DNA of 64,000 nt from positions 1,302,001-1,366,000 of the forward strand of contig NZ_CP159981.1 of assembly GCF_041380365.1 (NCBI RefSeq), written 5' to 3'. This stretch comes from Buchananella sp. 14KM1171. GTDB taxonomy: Bacteria; Actinomycetota; Actinomycetes; Actinomycetales; Actinomycetaceae. Positions 58,636-64,000 of this stretch are shown piece by piece. Made by a program: the position numbers and the translations under genes. The notes under the pieces were generated by a model. That model was not told the DNA's origin, searched no databases, and worked only from the letters and a program-made list of their open reading frames with translations. Numbering within the stretch: position 1 is the stretch's first letter; the number at the start of each line of letters is the position of its first letter.

Positions 58636-59976
58636 GTGAGCGAGAGCGCAAGTCTCATCCTGGTGATGGCGCTGCTGGTGGCGGCGGTGGCGGGGCTGGT
58701 GCCCGCCCTGCCGGCCCACTGGCGCCACCTGGACCGTGCCGGCAAGGAGCTGGAGCGCGCCCGCCGCGAACGGCGAAAGAGCAGGAGGGCGGGGGAGGGT
58801 GGCGTCGGCGGTAGTGGGGATGAAGACGCCAGCGGCGCCGGTGGCACCGGGGACACGCGGGGCGGAGCGTCCCCCACCCCGGCGCGGTGGTGGCGAAGCC
58901 GCCAGGCGCGGCGGCCGGCCCTGGCCGAGCAGTCCGGCGCCAGGGATGTCGGCATGCTCGCCCTGGAAGTGGCGGCCCTGGTGCGCAGCGGATTGGAACT
59001 GGAGGCCGCCTGGACCGCCGGACTGGAACGAAACTGGGACAAGCTCCCGGCGGAGCCGAGCCAGGATGGGCGGCTGCCGGCGGCGCTTGCCACGGCGATC
59101 AGGCGCGCAAGACTTCCGCCACCCTGGTGGGAGGCGTGGGCGGGACGTCGGCGGGCAGAACAGGCCAGTGGGGCAACGGCGCTGTCCTCAATGGGCGTGG
59201 CGTGCGGGGCGTCGGCCGAACTGGGCGCACCGCTGGCGCCGGTGCTGGAGGCGGTGGCGCAGGGGGTGGCCCGGGCCGGGGAGGTGGCGCAGGAGCGGCG
59301 CGTGCAGTTGGCCGCGCCGCTTGCCACCGCGCGTGTCCTGCGTGTCCTGCCCCTGGGCGGACTCCTGCTGGGAGGGCTGCTGGGCGTCGACCCCCTGGGC
59401 GTGCTGTTGGACTCCCCGCTCGGGGTGGCCTGCCTTGCCGTTGGCTTGGCAGCGATGCTGGTCGGAAACGTGTGGCTCTCCCGGCTCGTGAGGGCCGCAG
59501 AGGAACAGGGCGCCAGGGTAGACCCGGCGGTGCTGGTGGACGTGTGCGGGGCCTGCATGCGGGCGGGCAGCGCGGTGCCGACGGTGCTGCAGGCAATCGG
59601 GGCCGCGCTCACCGAGGTAGTGGGGGAGGCGTCGGAAGGGCAGGACGCCACCATGGCGCGGGAGCTCCAACAGTGCGGGCGGATGCTGCTGCTCGGAGCG
59701 TCCTGGGAGCTGGCGTGGGAACGCGTGGAGCCCCAGCTGCTGCCGCTCAACCGGGCCCTGCGAGCCGCCTGGGAGGATGGGGCGGCGCCAGAGGGGATGC
59801 TGGCGCACGCCGCCGCACTGCTGCGGGCCAGGCAGGTGCGCAGGGCACGAGTGGCCGCCGCCGAGCTCGGCACCAAGCTGATCGCGCCCGTGTCCGTATG
59901 CATGCTGCCGGCGTTCATCTCGCTGGGGATCGTGCCGGTGGTGCTGGGCGGGGCGCTTGGCCTGTTGGCCTCCTGA
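58636..59976 (+). CDS. TadB-TadC fusion (T2SSF-type inner membrane platform)
   Basis: A 446-residue membrane protein that seems to join the two platform proteins normally made by separate tadB and tadC genes. The first half (about 90-290) has DVGMLALEVAALVRSGLELEAAW and SMGVACGASAELGAPLAPVLEAVAQ, then two hydrophobic helices. The second half (about 295-446) repeats the plan: DPAVLVDVCGACMRAGSAVPTVLQAIG, a helical bundle and two C-terminal helices. Both halves look like T2SSF domains. The start is GTG at 58636. No pilin (flp) or TadE/F-like gene follows before the histidine kinase, unlike the usual order. Confidence 0.78.
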   Translation: MSESASLILVMALLVAAVAGLVPALPAHWRHLDRAGKELERARRERRKSRRAGEGGVGGSGDEDASGAGGTGDTRGGASPTPARWWRSRQARRPALAEQSGARDVGMLALEVAALVRSGLELEAAWTAGLERNWDKLPAEPSQDGRLPAALATAIRRARLPPPWWEAWAGRRRAEQASGATALSSMGVACGASAELGAPLAPVLEAVAQGVARAGEVAQERRVQLAAPLATARVLRVLPLGGLLLGGLLGVDPLGVLLDSPLGVACLAVGLAAMLVGNVWLSRLVRAAEEQGARVDPAVLVDVCGACMRAGSAVPTVLQAIGAALTEVVGEASEGQDATMARELQQCGRMLLLGASWELAWERVEPQLLPLNRALRAAWEDGAAPEGMLAHAAALLRARQVRRARVAAAELGTKLIAPVSVCMLPAFISLGIVPVVLGGALGLLAS

Positions 59977-60126
59977 GCAGCGCTCGCAGGCAATCCTTGC
60001 TGCGCAGCAGGACCTGGATCGGTCCCGCCAACCCTCGCCGATTCGAACGGCCCTCGCGCGCAGGATGGCGTTGCCGCGCAGAGCAACCAGCCGATCGCGG
60101 GCGGGCGGGCCGATTATGATCGATTC

Positions 60127-61344
60127 ATGCGCACCCGACAACTCCCGGCCCGTTGGCTGCGCGCGGACCTTCTATTCGCCGCCCTGCTCATGCTGATCGG
60201 GTGGGTGATGATCTTCCTCTCCCACGCTGCCGAGCTAACCGTCTACAAGACACCCCTGTGGCAGCAAATGATCGGCTCTGCCGCAGTGACTCTTCCCCTG
60301 GTGTGGCGACGCCCGTTCCCACTGGCAGTCGGCCTAACGCAGGCGGTGGCGTACGTCGTCGCCTCGCTCCTGACCGGCATGGACGTCTACGCGACCCAGG
60401 TGGCGCTGTTCCTTGGGTTCTACTCCATGGGCGCGTGGAGCGCTCAACGCGGGCGCGCCCTCTTGGCACGGTTGATCGTCGTGAAGCTGATGGCCCTAGC
60501 GCTGCTCCTGGCCATGTTCAAAGTGTTCGACGCCACCGGCGCCCAGGCAGTCTCCGCGCGGGTGTTCCTGGCGGGCCTCGCCATCAATGCGATCATTAAC
60601 GTCGCCTTCTTCACGGGCGCGTGGATCTTCGGTGATCGCGCGTACGAGCAGGCGCTGGAACGCAACGAGCTCGTGGCGGCGCAAGCCCGCATCGTCGCAC
60701 TGCAGACCGAGTTGGTGGCGTCCGCCGTCGAGGAGGAGCGTCTGCGGATAGCGCGCGAGCTGCACGACGTAGTAGCGCACCACGTCACGGCGATGTCCGT
60801 GCAGTCGGCGGCCGCCCGCCGGATCCTGCACCGAGATCCGGAGGGAGCCGCCGCTGCCCTCAAGGGAGTCGAGGCGAGCGCCCGGCTCGCCGTCCAGGAC
60901 CTGCGCACCATGGTCCTGACGCTTCGTGACTCCGACGAGCCCACCGACCACCTCCCCACGCTCGCTGACGTGCCCGTGCTTGTCGAACAGGCCCGGGCCG
61001 GTGGGCAGAACGTGGACTACGTGATCGTCGACGAACCCCACGACCTGTCGCCCGCAGCGGAGCTCACGCTGTACCGAGTCGCGCAGGAGGGCCTCACCAA
61101 CGCCGCCAAGCACGCAGGCCAGGGTGCCAAGGTCTCGCTGAGGCTCCGCAACCGGCCGGGCGCAGTCGAGTTCGAGGTCTCCGACGACGGGCGCGGCCTG
61201 AGCGCGGCATCCACCGGAAGCGGAACCGGCCTGCAGGGCATGCGCGAGCGGGTGCAGGCCGTCGGCGGCACCGTGGAGGCGGGCCCCAAACCCCGCGGCG
61301 GCTACCGGGTCCGCGTCGAGCTTCCCACGGTGGTGCACCCGTGA
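60127..61344 (+). CDS. NarL-type sensor histidine kinase
   Basis: A 405-residue membrane sensor with about four to five hydrophobic helices in residues 10-170, a short coiled linker, and a HisKA_3 dimerisation domain with the phospho-acceptor His213 in RIARELHDVVAHHVTAM. An HATPase_c domain follows: a LYRVAQEGLTNAAKHA N-box, then DDGRGL and GTGLQGMRERV G-boxes. It overlaps the response-regulator gene by 4 bp (GTGA). Together with the ABC exporter downstream it forms an actinobacterial two-component/ABC module, typically for resistance to envelope-active compounds. The trigger is unknown. Confidence 0.95.
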   Translation: MRTRQLPARWLRADLLFAALLMLIGWVMIFLSHAAELTVYKTPLWQQMIGSAAVTLPLVWRRPFPLAVGLTQAVAYVVASLLTGMDVYATQVALFLGFYSMGAWSAQRGRALLARLIVVKLMALALLLAMFKVFDATGAQAVSARVFLAGLAINAIINVAFFTGAWIFGDRAYEQALERNELVAAQARIVALQTELVASAVEEERLRIARELHDVVAHHVTAMSVQSAAARRILHRDPEGAAAALKGVEASARLAVQDLRTMVLTLRDSDEPTDHLPTLADVPVLVEQARAGGQNVDYVIVDEPHDLSPAAELTLYRVAQEGLTNAAKHAGQGAKVSLRLRNRPGAVEFEVSDDGRGLSAASTGSGTGLQGMRERVQAVGGTVEAGPKPRGGYRVRVELPTVVHP

Positions 61345-61988
61345 TCCGGGTACTGCTGGTCGACGACCAGGCGCTAATCCGCGCCGGCTTTGCCACCATC
61401 CTCGGCACCGAGCCGGACATAGAGGTGGTCGGTCAGGCGGCCGACGGCGAAGAGGGCGTTCGCCTAGCGCTCGAGCTCGCCCCCGACGTCGTCTGCATGG
61501 ACGTCCGGATGCCCGTTCTTGACGGAATCGAGGCGACGAAACGCCTACAGCAGGCGGGGTCGCGGGCGGCGGTGCTGATCCTTACGACGTTCGACCGTGA
61601 CGACTTCCTGTTCGAGACGCTGCAGGCCGGCGCAGCGGGATTCATCCTGAAGACTGCGGAAGCAGAGCAGCTCGTCGAGGCAGTGCGAGCGCTCGGGCGC
61701 GGTGACGGGCTGCTCTCCCCGGAGGTCACCCGCAGGGTCATCGCGCGGTTCGCGGCGACACCTACCCCGTTGGCGCCGGACAGGACCGATGACCGGCTCA
61801 CCGCGCGCGAGCACGACACGCTCCTGCTCGTGGCGCGCGGGCTCACCAACGCGGAGATCGCGCAAGAAATGTTCGTCAGCCCCGAGACGGTCAAGACGCA
61901 CGTGTCCAACATCCTCATGAAACTCGGTCTGCGTGACCGTATCGCCGCCGCGATATGGGCCCACGAGCAAGGCCTGGTCACGCGGTGA
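61341..61988 (+). CDS. NarL/LuxR-type response regulator
   Basis: A 215-residue regulator with a receiver domain (phosphorylated Asp54 in VVCMDVRMPVLDG; acidic pocket VDDQ near the start; Lys in FILKTAEAEQ) and a LuxR-type helix-turn-helix (LTAREHDTLLLVARGLTNAEIAQEMFVSPETVKTHVSNILMKL, about 153-195). The GTG start overlaps the kinase stop. It probably activates the ABC exporter operon 85 bp downstream. A possible hairpin with GGCCTCCCCCGACCGGGGGAGGCC symmetry near 61990-62013 lies between them. Confidence 0.95.
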   Translation: MIRVLLVDDQALIRAGFATILGTEPDIEVVGQAADGEEGVRLALELAPDVVCMDVRMPVLDGIEATKRLQQAGSRAAVLILTTFDRDDFLFETLQAGAAGFILKTAEAEQLVEAVRALGRGDGLLSPEVTRRVIARFAATPTPLAPDRTDDRLTAREHDTLLLVARGLTNAEIAQEMFVSPETVKTHVSNILMKLGLRDRIAAAIWAHEQGLVTR

Positions 61989-61989
61989 G

Positions 61990-62016
61990 AACGGCCTCCC
62001 CCGACCGGGGGAGGCC
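61990..62016 (+). terminator. Hairpin between the response regulator and ABC genes
   Basis: GGCCTCCCCC and GGGGGAGGCC form a perfect 10-bp stem around a short loop right after the regulator stop. AAGAAATCCC follows with no T-run. It may be a partial terminator or a mRNA-processing structure ahead of the exporter genes. Confidence 0.55.
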
Positions 62017-62073
62017 AAGAAATCCCTCTCATGCGGGACGCGCGCCGGTGCCGGCAGGAAATAGCGTGAAGAC

Positions 62074-62952
62074 ATGATCAGCGTACGAAATGTCCACCGC
62101 TACTTCGGTGACAAGCACGTCCTTGACAACGTCACCTTCGACATCAAACCCGGCCTGATGACCGGCTTCGTCGGCGGCAACGGCGCGGGCAAGACCACCA
62201 CCATGCGCATCATTCTGGGTGTCCTTGCGGCCCAGCAAGGGGAGGTGCTTGTAGACGGCAAGCCGATCTCGCCAGGGTTCCGCTCCAGCATCGGCTACAT
62301 GCCCGAAGAGCGTGGCCTCTACCCGAAGATGAAGATCATCGACCAGCTCGTCTACCTCGGCCAGTTGCACGGCCAATCTGCCGCCGCCGCAAAGCGTCGC
62401 GGCCTGGAGCTGCTCGAGCGGCTTAACCTCAACGGCAAACCGACCGACACGCTCGAGTCCTTGTCGCTCGGCAACCAGCAGCGCGCGCAGATCGCTGCCG
62501 CGCTTGTACACGATCCCGTAGCGCTCATCCTCGACGAGCCGTTCTCCGGGCTAGACCCGGCGGCCGTGGACGCCACCCTCGAGGTGTTGCGCGACGTCGC
62601 CGCCACCGGTGCACCCGTGCTGTTCTCGTCCCACCAGCTCGACGTCGTCGAGCGCCTCTGCGACGAGCTCGTCATCATCGCCCACGGGCGGATCCGCGCC
62701 GCCGGCACCCGCGCCGACATCCTTGCCGCTGACGTCCGCAACGAGTGGGAGCTCCAGATTGCGGGCGACACCGGCTGGGTGCGAGACAGGGGCGTCAAGG
62801 TGCTCGAGTTCGACGGCGGCTACGTGAAGTTTCAGGCCGACGAGGCTGCCGCGCAGCGCGTACTCGTCGACGCGGCAGGACGCGGGCACGTCGAACAGTT
62901 TGGGCGCGTGCGCCGTAACCTCCACGAGATATACAAGGAGCTGGCCCAGTGA
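62074..62952 (+). CDS. ABC exporter ATP-binding protein
   Basis: A 292-residue nucleotide-binding subunit of a NatA/DrrA-like exporter. Walker A is GGNGAGKTTTMRIILG (about 34-49), the signature LSLGNQQRAQIAAALVHDP, Walker B ALILDEPFSGLDPAAVD and the H-loop SSHQLDVVERL. The C-terminal ~75-residue extension (DUF4162-like) is typical of this group. It overlaps the permease gene by 4 bp (GTGA). The substrate may be sodium, a peptide or a drug; the adjacent two-component system points to induced export. Confidence 0.95.
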   Translation: MISVRNVHRYFGDKHVLDNVTFDIKPGLMTGFVGGNGAGKTTTMRIILGVLAAQQGEVLVDGKPISPGFRSSIGYMPEERGLYPKMKIIDQLVYLGQLHGQSAAAAKRRGLELLERLNLNGKPTDTLESLSLGNQQRAQIAAALVHDPVALILDEPFSGLDPAAVDATLEVLRDVAATGAPVLFSSHQLDVVERLCDELVIIAHGRIRAAGTRADILAADVRNEWELQIAGDTGWVRDRGVKVLEFDGGYVKFQADEAAAQRVLVDAAGRGHVEQFGRVRRNLHEIYKELAQ

Positions 62953-64000
62953 CCACCATGCAGACCCCTACGTATGCCCCCATGCAGACCCCTACGCTCA
63001 CTCCGAGCCCAACGTTCTGGACCACGGTCGGCATCGTCGCAAAGCGCGAGATCGTGCAGCGATTCCTGTCGAAGTCGTTCATCATCTCAACCGTCGTCTC
63101 GCTTGTGTTGTTGCTCTTTGCCATCGTCGGACTCCCCCGACTGAGCGAGCTACTAAGCGGTGGCGACACCACCGTCGCCGCTACGGCGGAGGTGGCAGCC
63201 AAGCACCAAGAGCTTCCAGGTGTCGTGTTCCAGGAGGTAGCCGACGAGGCCGCCGCCCGCGAGGCCGTGCAGAGCGAGGTCGTTGACGCCGCCATCGTCG
63301 CCGACGCTGCCTCCCCCACCGGTTTCAAAGTGCTCGGCTTCCGCAATGCACCGGATGGTCTGGTCAGCGAACTATCGGAGAGACCGGAGGTGGAGATCCT
63401 TGACCCGAACGCCCCCAACCCGATGATCGCCTACTTCATTGCGATCGGCTTCGGCGCACTGTGGATGATGTCCGGCATCACGTTCGGGATGAGCATCGGC
63501 AACTCGGTCGTGGAAGAGAAACAGACACGCATCGTCGAAATCCTGCTGGCCTCGGTGTCGTCCCGGGCACTGCTTACCGGCAAGATCGTCGGCAACTCCG
63601 CTGCGGCGATGGTGCAGATCCTGCTCATCGTCGCCGTCGTCCTCGGTGGCACCGCCATCAATGGCAGCGCGGTTCCGGTGGCCGATCTGACGGTGCCACT
63701 GGCTTGGTTTGTGGTCCTGTTCCTGATCGGATTCGTGATGGTGGCCGCCCTCTATGCGGCGGCGGCTGCGCTCGTCTCACGCGCGGAAGACCTCGCGAAC
63801 GTGCAACAGCCAATCATGTGGATGGTCATGATCCCCTACTTCTTGGTGGTCTTCCTTTCCGACAACCCGCTCGCGCTCGCGATCATGAGTTACGTGCCCT
63901 TCTCGGCGCCGGTGTCAGTGCCGATGCGTCTGTTCCTGGGCCAGACGGCCATGTGGGAGCCGGTCATCTCGGTGGTCCTGCTGGCAGTCACGACCGCGCT
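62949..64000 (+). CDS. ABC-2-type exporter permease (NatB-like), cut by the window edge
   Basis: The reading frame from GTG 62949 is open to the right edge (350 codons), so the C-terminus is missing. The start is VTTMQTPTYAPMQTPT with a 15-bp direct repeat (ATGCAGACCCCTACG), then a first membrane helix after FWTTVGIVAKREIVQRFLSKSF, a large extracytoplasmic domain and helices from about residue 160 (MIAYFIAIGFGALWMMSGITFG). The motif VVEEKQTRIVEILLASVSSRALLTGKIVG marks the ABC2_membrane_3/NatB family. It pairs with the ATPase just upstream, with overlapping codons. Confidence 0.93.
   Translation, partial: MTTMQTPTYAPMQTPTLTPSPTFWTTVGIVAKREIVQRFLSKSFIISTVVSLVLLLFAIVGLPRLSELLSGGDTTVAATAEVAAKHQELPGVVFQEVADEAAAREAVQSEVVDAAIVADAASPTGFKVLGFRNAPDGLVSELSERPEVEILDPNAPNPMIAYFIAIGFGALWMMSGITFGMSIGNSVVEEKQTRIVEILLASVSSRALLTGKIVGNSAAAMVQILLIVAVVLGGTAINGSAVPVADLTVPLAWFVVLFLIGFVMVAALYAAAAALVSRAEDLANVQQPIMWMVMIPYFLVVFLSDNPLALAIMSYVPFSAPVSVPMRLFLGQTAMWEPVISVVLLAVTTA

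Overview
The window is high-GC DNA (about two thirds or more G+C by eye) from an actinobacterium, most likely a host-associated member of the Actinomycetales (Actinomyces/Actinotignum-like). This rests on a huge sortase-anchored Cna-B repeat surface protein with an LAKTG sorting motif, a GH20 hexosaminidase carrying type-2 cell-wall-binding repeats, a WhiB regulator, and a ponA-whiB-DUF4177-ridA-crp-nth block that matches the order of the Mycobacterium tuberculosis Rv3674c-Rv3683 region. The species assignment is inference.

Layout. 0.1-3.4 kb: copper homeostasis operon csoR-copZ-copA (minus) with a CsoR-type operator. 3.8-12.4 kb: 2861-residue surface protein with 16 prealbumin-like repeats. 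12.4-13.7 kb: non-coding region full of palindromic elements. 13.7-17.3 kb: secreted GH20 enzyme. 17.4-22.4 kb: minus-strand genes (DUF4287/SRPBCC-like, DedA, CcdA, DsbA-like, PurB). 22.7-26.6 kb: small helical protein plus secreted-type alpha/beta hydrolase, holin-like membrane protein, hisC. 26.8-33.5 kb: a defence island between two identical 121-bp direct repeats, holding a single-chain Type ISP-like restriction-modification gene broken at a G9 tract and an Abi_2/AbiF-type HEPN gene with lower G+C. 33.6-38.7 kb: YwiC-like membrane protein with an iron-box-like site, then a 2-oxoacid dehydrogenase operon (E1alpha, E1beta, E2). 38.9-43.4 kb: membrane alpha/beta hydrolase, EEP-family protein, S4 RNA-binding protein, zinc-type ArsR regulator and a 50-residue His-rich peptide. 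43.7-50.0 kb: tRNA-Pro and the conserved ponA2/whiB/ridA/crp/nth block. 50.0-56.3 kb: GT87-type mannosyltransferase, a very acidic membrane protein, an Rv3662c-like protein and a HAD phosphatase. 56.5-60.0 kb: Ssd/CpaE-like protein, TadA and a TadB-TadC fusion, with no pilin gene following. 60.1-64.0 kb: two-component system and an ABC exporter cut by the right edge.

The strongest unexpected signals are non-coding. (1) The defence island looks modular: outer 121-bp repeats, a phase-variable-looking R-M gene, and an Abi cassette that duplicated the last 100 bp of the R-M gene. (2) Just upstream of the Abi start is a sequence that can fold into an H-type pseudoknot, suggesting an RNA partner for the HEPN protein. 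(3) Three intergenic elements of different sequence share one geometry: half-sites every 20 bp, mirrored around a centre. (4) A separate family of about 100-bp palindromic elements occurs four times in the window.
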